Below, piece by piece: positions 1-7,216 of a DNA stretch of 12,639 bases; the first letter of the stretch is position 1; the number at the start of each line of letters is the position of its first letter. The notes below the pieces were generated by a model. That model did no database searches. It saw only the letters and a program-made list of their open reading frames with translations, and was not told the DNA's origin. The position numbers were made by a program, and so were the translations under genes. Where the stretch lies: positions 1 through 12,639 of the forward strand of contig SKXF01000276.1 of assembly GCA_007128555.1 (NCBI GenBank), read 5' to 3'. Source of the DNA: Clostridia bacterium. GTDB taxonomy: Bacteria > Bacillota_E > SLMV01 > PUMD01.

Positions 1-1
1 C

Positions 2-895
2 AAGATATATCCCACTCCAAAGGTGCTGAAAGTCATTCAGGATAAGCTGACACAAAAACAATCCCTGCAAGAAGCAGCTATTCCCGTTCCCCCTTTTGTT
101 CGGTTGAGCCAGGGTGGCGCGGATATAGAGGAGGCGGGAGAACGGTTTGGCTATCCTTTCTTGTTGAAAACGCGAACCGGTGGCTACGATGGCAAGGGTA
201 ACTTTCTGCTGCGGAGTCTCGAAGACGTGGTAGAGGCGGCCAAGTTTGCTGCAGGTAGGGAGTTGATGGCCGAGAAGTTCGTTCCGTATACCTGCGAAGT
301 CTCGATCATGGTGGCCAGGGGGCTCAGCGGCGAGGTGAAGAGCCATCCCCTGAGTGAAAATGAGCATAGAGACAACATTCTTCACCAAACTGTTGTGCCG
401 GCCAGGGTCTCCGATCGAGCCGCGAAGAGAGCGAGGGAAGTGGCCGAACGGGTCATCAACCACTTTCACGGGGTGGGCATCTTTTGCGTGGAGATGTTCG
501 TGACAGAGGATGAAAGGATCCTGGTAAACGAGGTGGCCCCCCGGCCGCATAATTCCGGCCACTACACCATCGAGGCCTGCGTAACCTCCCAGTTTGAGCA
601 GCACGTAAGGGCCATCACAGGGCTACCGCTGGGTGACACCACCCTGCATTCGCCGGCCGTCATGCTTAACCTGCTGGGTGAGGGGGGGAGAAGTGGTCCG
701 GCAATCGTGACGGGATACCGGGATGCCCTGCGAATGCCGCGGCTGCATCTCCATGTTTACGGCAAGCACAGCAGCAAGCCCAAGCGAAAAATGGGTCACC
801 TGACCGTCACGGCAGACAGCGTTGAACGGGCCCTCAAGAGGGCAACTGAAGCTTACGATAGCCTGAGCATTCATGGTGGAAAGGGGTGCGATTGA
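2..895 (+). CDS. purK: N5-carboxyaminoimidazole ribonucleotide synthase PurK (3' part)
   Basis: PurK makes N5-CAIR from AIR, bicarbonate and ATP in de novo purine synthesis. The frame is open to the left edge (first whole codon at base 2), so the N-terminal preATP-grasp domain is cut off by the window. The GTG at 23 is an internal codon, because the residues before it (KIYPTPK) fit the usual run into the ATP-grasp domain. Visible family marks are the ATP-binding loop TGGYDGKGNF, the segment EKFVPYTCEVS, and the metal and substrate region NEVAPRPHNSGHYTIEA followed by QFEQHVRAITGLPLG. The C-terminal domain is complete. The stop TGA (893-895) directly abuts the ATG of purE, so the two are almost certainly co-transcribed and translationally coupled. 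Family assignment is firm; only the start is unseen. Confidence 0.96.
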   Translation, partial: KIYPTPKVLKVIQDKLTQKQSLQEAAIPVPPFVRLSQGGADIEEAGERFGYPFLLKTRTGGYDGKGNFLLRSLEDVVEAAKFAAGRELMAEKFVPYTCEVSIMVARGLSGEVKSHPLSENEHRDNILHQTVVPARVSDRAAKRAREVAERVINHFHGVGIFCVEMFVTEDERILVNEVAPRPHNSGHYTIEACVTSQFEQHVRAITGLPLGDTTLHSPAVMLNLLGEGGRSGPAIVTGYRDALRMPRLHLHVYGKHSSKPKRKMGHLTVTADSVERALKRATEAYDSLSIHGGKGCD

Positions 896-1432
896 ATGAA
901 GGAGACGCGTTTGGTGGGTATCATCATGGGCAGTGATTCGGATCTGCCAGTCATGAAGGAAGCTGCAGAAATCCTGGACGATTTTGGTGTTTGCTACGAG
1001 CTGACGGTTGTATCGGCCCACCGTACTCCCGGGAGACTGTACGATTACGCCTCGGAGGCCTCGTCCCGCGGATTGAAGGTGATCATCGCCGGTGCCGGGG
1101 GTGCTGCGCACCTTCCCGGAATGGTGGCCTCTCTCTCGGAGCTGCCGGTCATCGGGGTTCCGATAAAGACGTCCACCCTGAGCGGGATAGACTCCCTGTA
1201 TTCAATCGTTCAGATGCCTCCCGGGGTACCCGTGGCCACAATGGCCATCAACGGGGCCAGGAACGCTGGGCTTCTGGCGGCAGAGATCCTGGGTACCTGT
1301 GATGCATCGATAAAGGACAAGGTGATTGAGTACAAGGACAACTTCCGACGCTCGGTGCTGGAGACGGCAGCTCGCCTGGAGGATCTGGGTTATGCCGCCT
1401 ACCTGCAAAAGAGGACCGAGGAGACCGAGTAG
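896..1432 (+). CDS. purE: N5-CAIR mutase PurE (class I)
   Basis: PurE converts N5-CAIR, the PurK product, to CAIR. The 178-residue protein has all class I marks: GSDSD (residues 12-16), SAHRTP (40-45, with the catalytic His42), the loop [12 protein letters not shown] (65-76, with the second active-site His72), PVIGVP (84-89) and [10 protein letters not shown] further on. Length is slightly above the usual 160-170 residues because of an extended charged C-terminus. The ATG at 896 follows the purK stop without a gap, and a purine-rich stretch (GGAAAGGGG) in the purK end can serve as ribosome binding site. Pairing with purK implies the ATP-dependent N5-CAIR route. A second, eroded purE-like frame lies at 10083-10529. 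This copy is judged the functional one because every known catalytic motif is present. Confidence 0.97.
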   Translation: MKETRLVGIIMGSDSDLPVMKEAAEILDDFGVCYELTVVSAHRTPGRLYDYASEASSRGLKVIIAGAGGAAHLPGMVASLSELPVIGVPIKTSTLSGIDSLYSIVQMPPGVPVATMAINGARNAGLLAAEILGTCDASIKDKVIEYKDNFRRSVLETAARLEDLGYAAYLQKRTEETE

Positions 1433-2036
1433 GAAAACCATCTCGACGTGGCCCGGCAGCTCGTTCCTCGGATGATCGCTACATAGACCGAATCTGCCGT
1501 CATGCAATACAGTCGATCGTGAGAAGATATGCTCGCTGGCCGATGATTTACAAGGTCCTGGCGGGCTCGCTGATCACACTGGTGCCGCCCCTTCTCATTA
1601 CGGTGGTCCTGGGGGAGGCAGGGCCTTTTGGAAACGCTCTCTCCGCCGGTCCTGGGGCTGTATGGGGTCGGGGTGGTGGGCGTTACCCTGTACCTGAACC
1701 ACGCTTCCCTCAGGGTCTTGTTTCGCCCGTTGTTCCAGCTGATGGAGACCGTTCGCAGGCTCCAGGAGGGTGACTACCGGGATTCAGTTACCCATGTTGC
1801 TGCCCTACCACAAGTGGGAAGCCTTGAAGTATCATTGAATCAGAGTTGTTCAGCGAGGCGTTGGGCAAGACCTGGTGCCTTGAGAAGGTTTGCTCGCACG
1901 ATCATAGGAAGGGCTGCACCGCATGATCGCATCCCTGGAGCGTCCCCTTGATCCGGATGGGAAGTGTGGCGAAGTGCAAGGGGAGGCGGCGTTATTCTGC
2001 CGCTGAAACCCAGACTATGGCTGAGGAGAGATATCG
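1433..2036 (+). other. 604-base gap after purE holding gene debris
   Basis: No intact gene is visible between purE and the next coding region. Bases 1517-1781 are a frameshifted copy of the start of the histidine kinase gene (separate entry). Directly at the end of that copy, 1782-1838, one frame reads IQLPMLLPYHKWEALKYH before a stop. This vaguely recalls the C-terminal LLPYH...KW segment of pyruvate formate-lyase activating enzymes, but it is far too short to trust. From 1839 to about 2020 every frame is broken or unconvincing on both strands. Bases 2025-2030 (GGAGAG) are the likely ribosome binding site of the gene at 2037. No terminator hairpin with a T run was found after purE. Confidence 0.6.
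1517..1781 (+). pseudogene. Truncated, frameshifted copy of histidine kinase 5' end
   Basis: This stretch matches bases 5491-5754, the start of the intact sensor kinase gene downstream of guaA. By hand count there are about 20 mismatches and one extra base over 265 positions, roughly 92% identity. It encodes the same N-terminus (GTG at 1519, then RRYARWPMIYKVLAG), the two membrane segments and the beginning of the HAMP region. The extra G in the run at about 1611-1615 shifts the frame by +1, so reading continues only in a second frame (YGVGVVGVTLYLNHASLRVLF). Homology stops abruptly after the codons for GDYR, and no HAMP end, phosphoacceptor His or ATPase domain follows. It cannot make a kinase. 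It is a relic of a duplication or rearrangement, and its high similarity suggests a fairly recent event or gene conversion. Confidence 0.9.
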
Positions 2037-2666
2037 ATGTGCTTTGCCCCTGCCTTGAACAGACTTCTGGCTGCATCATACGATGAGCTCACGGGCAGGA
2101 AGGTCAACTGGGTGATCGCAGGTTCGGGTGCGACACACCTGCAGGGAGTGCAGCTGACCCCTCGCGATATCGACGTGCTGATGCAAACGCGCAGGGGAGT
2201 GTTTGAATTCGCCCGGCTCATGCGACCCTTTACCCCTGCCGAATGTTTCTCTGACCCAGTTGCCGAAAGTGAAGAATGGTATTCATCCGGGGAACTCCCA
2301 ATCCTGGCTGATGAGCCGGATCCACACAAGGCAACATGGACCTTTGGTCGGTGGTATATCGAGGGGTTCAAGGTAGAGGTCGCTCACATAGAGCCTCCTG
2401 TAGACTATCTGGACACAAAGGGCCGCGACTCGGGCATTTGGGAGAATGGGCCGGAGGTATGGCCTTACATCAGGTGCGTATCCTGGGAAGGTTACAAGGT
2501 TCCGGTGGTTCCCCTGGAGATCCAGGTACACACAAGCCTGAACAGGGGACTCGACAGCCGCGTACGGAGCATCGTTGACGTGATCGGTACCCAGGATTTC
2601 GACCGCCATCTCCTAGAGCTGAGCCTGACAGAGGAACAGAAGAAACAGCTGGTTGATGTCCTGTAG
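2037..2666 (+). CDS. Predicted nucleotidyltransferase-fold protein
   Basis: A 209-residue soluble protein of unknown biological role. Residues 24-49 read NWVIAGSGATHLQGV...PRDIDVL, the pattern of minimal nucleotidyltransferases: a Gly-Ser loop (G29-S30) followed by the metal-binding D44-x-D46 pair. A third acidic residue typical of the fold may be E114 in FKVEV, a Glu where Asp is more common. The segment VPVVPLEIQ near residue 156 and the following Arg-rich helix (SRVRSIVDVIG) resemble the second half of antitoxin-like or antibiotic-type nucleotidyltransferases, but no substrate can be named. The ATG at 2037 is supported by GGAGAG at 2025-2030, 6 bases upstream. No toxin, HTH or HEPN partner lies next to it. 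It sits between kinase debris and trmO and may be an accessory acquisition. The fold call is moderately confident; the function is unknown. Confidence 0.7.
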   Translation: MCFAPALNRLLAASYDELTGRKVNWVIAGSGATHLQGVQLTPRDIDVLMQTRRGVFEFARLMRPFTPAECFSDPVAESEEWYSSGELPILADEPDPHKATWTFGRWYIEGFKVEVAHIEPPVDYLDTKGRDSGIWENGPEVWPYIRCVSWEGYKVPVVPLEIQVHTSLNRGLDSRVRSIVDVIGTQDFDRHLLELSLTEEQKKQLVDVL

Positions 2667-2798
2667 TGCGGCATGGAGATTGGGTGGAGCTTGCCGAACG
2701 TGCAGGTGTTCAAGGAAGGGGATTTGCTTGCTTTCGGGTGTGGAGGCACGTCGAGCGCAGCACCAGCGATCCGGATCAGGGGACGGCGGTGAGCCCTG

Positions 2799-3239
2799 GT
2801 GAGGTTGGAACCAGTCGGCCGTGTTGTCAACGGCATCTCCTCTCATCCCGTCGAGGGATGGCGAGGGATCGAGTCGGTCATCGAGGTGAGGAGGCCGTAT
2901 TGGCAGGCCCTGGAGGGCCTCGAGGATTTCTCCTGCGTGATGGTCCTTTTCTGGTTTGACCGTACGTCAGCAGAGGGTCGCAGCACCCTCGCGGTTCATC
3001 CCCAGGGGAGGAAGGATGTCCCGCGGGTGGGGGTCTTCGCGACCCGTAGTCCGGCTCGGCCGAATCCCCTCGGCGTTACGGTGTGTCGTATGCTCCATGT
3101 GAGCGAAGGGGAGCTCCGGGTGAGGGGGCTCGATGCCTTTGATGGGACACCGGTGGTGGATCTGAAGGGGTACGGCGGCGAGGAGGCCAAACCGGATCGG
3201 GTCCCGGACTGGTTGATGCAGCTCTGGAGCGAACGGTAG
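2799..3239 (+). CDS. trmO: tRNA (t6A37) N6-methyltransferase TrmO (TsaA), single-domain form
   Basis: TrmO uses S-adenosylmethionine to methylate N6-threonylcarbamoyladenosine at position 37 of certain tRNAs. The 146-residue protein is the TsaA beta-barrel domain alone. The E. coli enzyme carries an additional C-terminal domain (about 235 residues in all). Diagnostic blocks are PVGRV at 5-9, HPQGRKDVPRVGVFATRS (67-84) continuing into PARPNPLG (85-92), and LDAFDGTPVVDLKGY (111-125), which form the SAM pocket in this family. The start is GTG at 2799: an in-frame TGA lies at 2790-2792, so the only alternative is CTG 2796. The ribosome binding site is weak. Bases 2667-2798 upstream hold no recognisable gene. 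Single-domain members have also been found in archaea and in other contexts, so the exact tRNA substrate is inferred from the family. Confidence 0.92.
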   Translation: MRLEPVGRVVNGISSHPVEGWRGIESVIEVRRPYWQALEGLEDFSCVMVLFWFDRTSAEGRSTLAVHPQGRKDVPRVGVFATRSPARPNPLGVTVCRMLHVSEGELRVRGLDAFDGTPVVDLKGYGGEEAKPDRVPDWLMQLWSER

Positions 3240-3260
3240 AGAGTGGCCCGGGGAATGGGA

Positions 3261-3351
3261 TATAATTGCATTGTCGTCGGGCGCTCCCGGGATTCCCGGG
3301 GAAAACAGAGCCCTCGACATTCCCTTCTGCCTGTGAAAGGAGGGCGGGATT
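3261..3351 (+). promoter_or_regulatory. Possible hpt promoter -10 and leader hairpin
   Basis: In the 112-base gap before hpt there is a perfect TATAAT at 3261-3266, but no good -35 hexamer 16-18 bases upstream. Between it and the start codon, CCCGGG (3286-3291), a 3-base loop and CCCGGG (3295-3300) can form a tight 6-bp GC hairpin in the leader. It lacks a following T run, so it is not an ordinary terminator. AAAGGAGGG at 3336-3344 is a strong Shine-Dalgarno sequence 7 bases before the GTG of hpt. The ribosome site is well supported; the promoter and hairpin are tentative. Confidence 0.45.
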
Positions 3352-3906
3352 GTGCCGTACTGGAAAGAGGAACCAATTCGTTGCTTAATCTGCGAAGATG
3401 AATTGCGGCAGATGGTCGAGAACCTGGGATTCGAAATATCGCGAGATTACCAGGACGAGGTTCGTGTTGAAAGCCCACTTCTTCTGGTTGGTATTCTCAA
3501 GGGGGCAGTTGTTTTCATGGCCGACCTGGCTCGGTCTATGACCGTTCCGACGGCCTTCGATTTCATGGCTGTTTCCAGCTACGGTGCCAGCACCACGTCC
3601 TCGGGAGTTGTCCGGATCCTCCATGATCTCGACACCTCCATCGAGGGACGTCACGTCATCATTGTTGAAGACATTGTCGATACCGGTTTGACCCTGCGGT
3701 ATCTCCGGGACCACCTGGCATCGCGGGGCCCCCGGAGCCTGAAAGTGTGTGTCCTGCTGGACAAGGCTGAACGGCGCGAGGTCCCCGTTCGCGTGGACTA
3801 CTGCGGCAGGCAGATCCCCGACGAGTTTGTCGTCGGATACGGCCTCGACTACGCTGAAAGATACCGGGATCTACCCTACATTGCCGTGGTCACGCAGACG
3901 GATTGA
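3352..3906 (+). CDS. hpt: Hypoxanthine phosphoribosyltransferase
   Basis: This salvage enzyme makes IMP (and usually GMP) from hypoxanthine or guanine plus PRPP. The 184-residue length is normal. Marks of the family are LLLVGILKGAVVFMADL (residues 43-59, with the cis-peptide LKG loop), the flexible-loop SSYG (75-78), the PRPP-binding signature VIIVEDIVDTGLTL (102-115, with the adjacent acidic pair E106-D107), the purine-site lysine region LLDKAE (135-140) and PDEFVVGYGLDYAERYRDLPYI (156-177). The GTG start is fixed by AAAGGAGGG 7 bases upstream. guaA follows after 14 bases, giving a salvage and GMP-synthesis pair that is probably one transcript. In many bacteria hpt sits beside tilS and ftsH instead, so its place next to guaA fits a purine-dedicated cluster. 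Confidence 0.96.
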   Translation: MPYWKEEPIRCLICEDELRQMVENLGFEISRDYQDEVRVESPLLLVGILKGAVVFMADLARSMTVPTAFDFMAVSSYGASTTSSGVVRILHDLDTSIEGRHVIIVEDIVDTGLTLRYLRDHLASRGPRSLKVCVLLDKAERREVPVRVDYCGRQIPDEFVVGYGLDYAERYRDLPYIAVVTQTD

Positions 3907-3920
3907 AGGAGAGAGGTTGA

Positions 3921-5462
3921 GTGAAGAAACAGGATAAGGTGCTCATACTCGATTTTGGTGCCCAATATTCGCAGCTGATCGCCCGTCGGATTCGCGAGTT
4001 GGGCGTATACAGTGAGATTGTCCCCGGTGACCTTCCGGCGGAGGAGATCCGGTCGAAGGAGCCGGGAGGATTAATCCTCAGCGGCGGGCCCGGCAGCGTG
4101 TATGCGGAGGACGCCCTGTGGCCGGATCCCGAGGTGTATTCCCTGGGCGTGCCGGTTCTGGGTATCTGTTACGGCCAGCAGCTCATCGCTGGCCACTTCG
4201 GAGGGCGGGATCACGTCCGACCAGCTTCCAAATCAGAGTACGGGCGCTCCCGGGTCTCGGTCCCGGAGGGTGGCGTGCTCCTGGCAGGACTCCCCGCCGA
4301 GATCGATGCCTGGATGAGCCACGGCGACCTCGTCGACCGCCTGCCCCCCGGCTTTGTCCGCCTGGCGTCGACGGCGGATGCCCCGGTGGCGGCCATGGCG
4401 GACCCGGAGCGGGGTCTGTATGGGGTCCAGTTTCATCCGGAGGTGCATCACACGCCCCAGGGGAAAAGGGTCCTCGAGAACTGGCTCTACCGGATCTGTC
4501 GACTCACGGGGGACTGGACCATGAGCGGCTTCGCCCACAGATCGGTGGAGGAGATTCGCAGGCAGGTGGGCGATGGAAACGCCCTTTGCGGCCTCAGCGG
4601 GGGCGTGGACTCCTCGGTGGCCGCAACCCTGGTTCACCAGGCGATCGGAGATCGGTTGACCTGCGTGTTTGTTGATCACGGCCTCCTACGCGAGGGCGAA
4701 CGCGAACTGGTGGAGGGCATGTTCAGAGATCAGATGAACATGAACGTGGTGACCGTCGATGCCAGGGACAGGTTTCTCACGGCCCTGGCGGGAGTATCGG
4801 ACCCCGAGGAAAAACGAAAGATTATTGGGCACCAGTTCATTGACGTGTTCGAGGAGCAGGCTGCAGCCCTGGGGAACTACCAGTTCCTGGTGCAGGGGAC
4901 CATCTACCCCGACGTGGTGGAGAGTGGGACCAGCAGTTCTGCGGTGATCAAGAGCCACCACAACGTTGGGGGGCTGCCCGAGTACATGAAAATGGAGCTG
5001 GTAGAGCCGCTGAGAGAACTCTTCAAAGACGAGGTGCGGCTGGTAGGTGCCAGGATCGGACTGGCCGATGAGGTTCTGTGGCGGCACCCCTTCCCGGGTC
5101 CCGGGCTGGCCGTGCGAGTCCTGGGGGAGATAACCCGGACCAAGCTCTCCCTGGCGCGAAAGGCAGACGCAATATTTGCCGAGGAAATCCAGGCGGCAGG
5201 TCTGTATCGTGACATCTGGCAGGCCTTTGCCGTCCTGTCCGATACGAGAAGCGTGGGGGTGATGGGAGACGGGAGAACCTACGGTCGGGCAGTCATTTTG
5301 CGGGCGGTGACCAGTGAGGACGCCATGACCGCCGACTGGGCCCGGATTCCCCATGACGTGCTTGATCGCACTGCTCGGCGCATCGTCAACGAAGTGAAGG
5401 AGATTAACCGGGTCGCCTACGACATCACGTCCAAGCCCCCGGGAACGATCGAGTGGGAGTGA
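3921..5462 (+). CDS. guaA: GMP synthase (glutamine-hydrolysing)
   Basis: GuaA aminates XMP to GMP using glutamine and ATP. The 513-residue protein is full length and intact. The N-terminal class I glutamine amidotransferase domain has the nucleophile Cys83 in GICYGQQ and the partners His172 and Glu174 in FHPEVHH. The ATP pyrophosphatase domain starts near residue 200 with the P-loop SGGVDSS (226-232) and VFVDHGLLR. The C-terminal XMP-binding and dimerisation domain ends in the typical KPPGTIEWE. The start is GTG at 3921 with GAAGGAGAG at 3905-3913 upstream. It lies 14 bases after hpt and 6 bases before the sensor kinase, so hpt, guaA and the two-component genes may form one operon. No guanine riboswitch was seen in the short gap before it. 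Confidence 0.98.
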   Translation: MKKQDKVLILDFGAQYSQLIARRIRELGVYSEIVPGDLPAEEIRSKEPGGLILSGGPGSVYAEDALWPDPEVYSLGVPVLGICYGQQLIAGHFGGRDHVRPASKSEYGRSRVSVPEGGVLLAGLPAEIDAWMSHGDLVDRLPPGFVRLASTADAPVAAMADPERGLYGVQFHPEVHHTPQGKRVLENWLYRICRLTGDWTMSGFAHRSVEEIRRQVGDGNALCGLSGGVDSSVAATLVHQAIGDRLTCVFVDHGLLREGERELVEGMFRDQMNMNVVTVDARDRFLTALAGVSDPEEKRKIIGHQFIDVFEEQAAALGNYQFLVQGTIYPDVVESGTSSSAVIKSHHNVGGLPEYMKMELVEPLRELFKDEVRLVGARIGLADEVLWRHPFPGPGLAVRVLGEITRTKLSLARKADAIFAEEIQAAGLYRDIWQAFAVLSDTRSVGVMGDGRTYGRAVILRAVTSEDAMTADWARIPHDVLDRTARRIVNEVKEINRVAYDITSKPPGTIEWE

Positions 5463-5468
5463 GGATCC

Positions 5469-6578
5469 TTGCCCAGCTTTGATCGTCGAATCGTGAGAAG
5501 ATATGCTCGCTGGCCGATGATTTACAAGGTCCTGGCGGGTTCGCTGATCACGCTGGTGCCGCCCCTTCTCATCACCGTGGTCCTGGGGAGACAGGGCCTT
5601 CTGGAAACGCTCTCTCCGGCGGCCGTTGGACTGTATGGGGTCGGGGTGGTTGCTGTTGCCCTGTACCTGAACCACGCCTCCCTCAGGGTTTTATTCCGCC
5701 CGTTGTTCCAGCTGATGGAGACGGTTCGCAGGCTCCAGGAGGGTGACTACCGGGCCCGGGCCCGGGGGATTACCGGTGACCAGGAGCTGGCGAGGGTCGG
5801 GAGTATTCTCAACAGGGTCCTCGACAACCTGGAGCAAAGCCGGAGATTCACCTCCTCGCGAACCCTCCAGGCCCTGGAGCGCGAGAGGAAGCGGATCGCG
5901 CGGGAGCTGCATGATGAGACCAGCCAGGCCCTTACGACCCTGATCATTAACCTGGAAATATCCCTCAGCTCCCTGGGTGAATGGGTCGACGATGGGCATG
6001 CGGACCCGGACCGGTTGCGTTCCCTCCAGCAACGGTTGAAGGATACAAGGGATCTCACTGAAACGGCCCTGGAGGAAATCCGGAAATTGATCTTCGATCT
6101 CCGCCCCAGCATCCTGGATGACCTGGGCCTGGTTCCGGCCATGCGCTGGTACGCGATGAACAAGCTGGAATCCCTCGGCATGGATTGTCGCTTCGATGTA
6201 CAGGGAAGTGACGAGAGGTTACCTGCGGACACCGAGGTCGCGCTGTTTCGCATCTTCCAGGAGGCCATCACCAATACCATCAAGCATGCAGACGCTCACC
6301 TGGTGGTGATCAACCTGAAACTCAGCTCCGACAGGGTGGTGCTGAGGGTGGCCGATGATGGCTCGGGCTTTGAACCGCAGGGTCGTGAGAGCCCCTATGC
6401 CGGCCTGGGCCTTTTCGGGATGCAGGAGCGGGCCAGCCTGCTGGGTGGTACCTTTGAGGTCCATTCGACACCTGGGCAGGGAACAGAGGTCATAGCTGAG
6501 ATTCCCCATCCTGGGGCCATGCACAACAGCGAAGGGAGGTGTCTGCGTGAAGCGCACAATCCGGGTGCTTCTCGTTGA
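5469..6578 (+). CDS. Membrane sensor histidine kinase, NarL/LiaS/DegS type
   Basis: A 369-residue sensor kinase. Two hydrophobic helices (about residues 20-40 and 52-70) with only a short loop between them give no real extracytoplasmic sensor, as in intramembrane-sensing kinases. A HAMP-like segment (about 71-125) leads into the HisKA_3 helix with phosphoacceptor His148 in ERKRIARELHDE. The HATPase domain shows the N box around N269 (QEAITNTIKHA), DDGSG (296-300) and GLGLFGMQER (312-321). TTG 5469 is preferred as start, 6 bases after the guaA stop with GTGAGG just before it; GTG 5493 is an alternative that lacks a ribosome site. The 3' end overlaps the response regulator by 32 bases. Its first 90 or so codons are duplicated as a broken copy at 1517-1781. 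The signal is unknown; placement after guaA suggests co-expression, not a proven role in purine control. Confidence 0.93.
   Translation: MPSFDRRIVRRYARWPMIYKVLAGSLITLVPPLLITVVLGRQGLLETLSPAAVGLYGVGVVAVALYLNHASLRVLFRPLFQLMETVRRLQEGDYRARARGITGDQELARVGSILNRVLDNLEQSRRFTSSRTLQALERERKRIARELHDETSQALTTLIINLEISLSSLGEWVDDGHADPDRLRSLQQRLKDTRDLTETALEEIRKLIFDLRPSILDDLGLVPAMRWYAMNKLESLGMDCRFDVQGSDERLPADTEVALFRIFQEAITNTIKHADAHLVVINLKLSSDRVVLRVADDGSGFEPQGRESPYAGLGLFGMQERASLLGGTFEVHSTPGQGTEVIAEIPHPGAMHNSEGRCLREAHNPGASR
5491..5754 (+). repeat. Intact partner of the duplicated kinase segment
   Basis: These bases of the kinase gene are repeated in direct orientation at 1517-1781, about 3.97 kb upstream. Identity is about 92% by hand count, with one single-base indel that breaks only the upstream copy. 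The matching block runs from TCGTGAGAAG to GGGTGACTACCGGG, and the flanks on either side do not match. The repeat is long and similar enough to allow homologous recombination, which would delete or circularise the segment carrying the nucleotidyltransferase gene, trmO, hpt and guaA. Confidence 0.9.
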
Positions 6579-7206
6579 TGACCACACGATTCTTCGAGAG
6601 GGCATTAAATCGCTTCTGTCGGGTCACGGCCACATCGAGGTGGTGGGTGAGGCCGACGATGGCCAGGCTGCCGTGGAGAGGGTGGGCGAACTCAATCCGG
6701 ATGTGGTTCTGATGGACATCAGCATGCCCAGGATCAATGGGATCGAGGCCACCCGCAGGATCAAGGAGGCGTTTCCCCAGACCAAGGTCCTGATCCTGAC
6801 CATGCACGATGAGGAGGGCTACATCTACCCGATTTTCAAGGCGGGGGCCTCGGGGTACGTGGTGAAGCGAACCGCGACACGAGAGCTGGTCTCCGCCATT
6901 GAAGGGGTGATGCAAGGCAACACCATCATGCATCCCTCGGTGGCCCAGACCCTGATTGCCGATGGTGGAGGTGGCGCTGCGGAATCCTCCCGCGAGCAGG
7001 ATTTTTACGATGGTCTGACCGAGAGGGAGTTGGAGGTGGTGACCCTGGTGGCCGAGGGGATGACCAACCGGGAGATTGCCGACGAGCTTCATATCAGCAT
7101 CAAGACGGTGCAAGCTCATAGATCCAACATCATGGACAAACTTGACCTGCATGATCGCGTGGCCCTGACCAAGTACGCCATCAAGAAGGGGCTCATATCC
7201 CTCTGA
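6547..7206 (+). CDS. Response regulator, NarL/FixJ family
   Basis: A 219-residue DNA-binding response regulator, the cognate partner of the overlapping kinase. The receiver domain (residues 5-120) has the acidic pair D11-D12, phosphoacceptor D57 in LMDISMP, switch T85 and K107. After a Gly/Ala-rich linker (about 139-150) comes a LuxR-type helix-turn-helix (157-216), with LTERELEVVTLVAEG, NREIADELHISIKTVQ and HRSNIMDKL. The GTG at 6547 lies inside the kinase 3' end and has GAAGGGAGG at 6531-6539, 7 bases upstream, which fixes the start. The gene ends 10 bases before the convergent radical SAM gene, with no visible terminator between them. The target promoters cannot be told from this window. 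Confidence 0.95.
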   Translation: MKRTIRVLLVDDHTILREGIKSLLSGHGHIEVVGEADDGQAAVERVGELNPDVVLMDISMPRINGIEATRRIKEAFPQTKVLILTMHDEEGYIYPIFKAGASGYVVKRTATRELVSAIEGVMQGNTIMHPSVAQTLIADGGGGAAESSREQDFYDGLTERELEVVTLVAEGMTNREIADELHISIKTVQAHRSNIMDKLDLHDRVALTKYAIKKGLISL

Positions 7207-7216
7207 CCCGATGCTC

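Noticed and set aside
23..25. GTG as the purK start
   Set aside because: The reading frame continues upstream to the window edge with PurK-like residues, and starting here would remove the N-terminal domain.
3907..3920. Guanine riboswitch before guaA
   Set aside because: The gap is only 14 bases and filled by the ribosome site.
4686..5675. A 329-codon minus-strand open frame across guaA
   Set aside because: It lies antisense to an intact, fully conserved GMP synthase, has no family motifs, and arises from GC-rich codon structure of the real gene.
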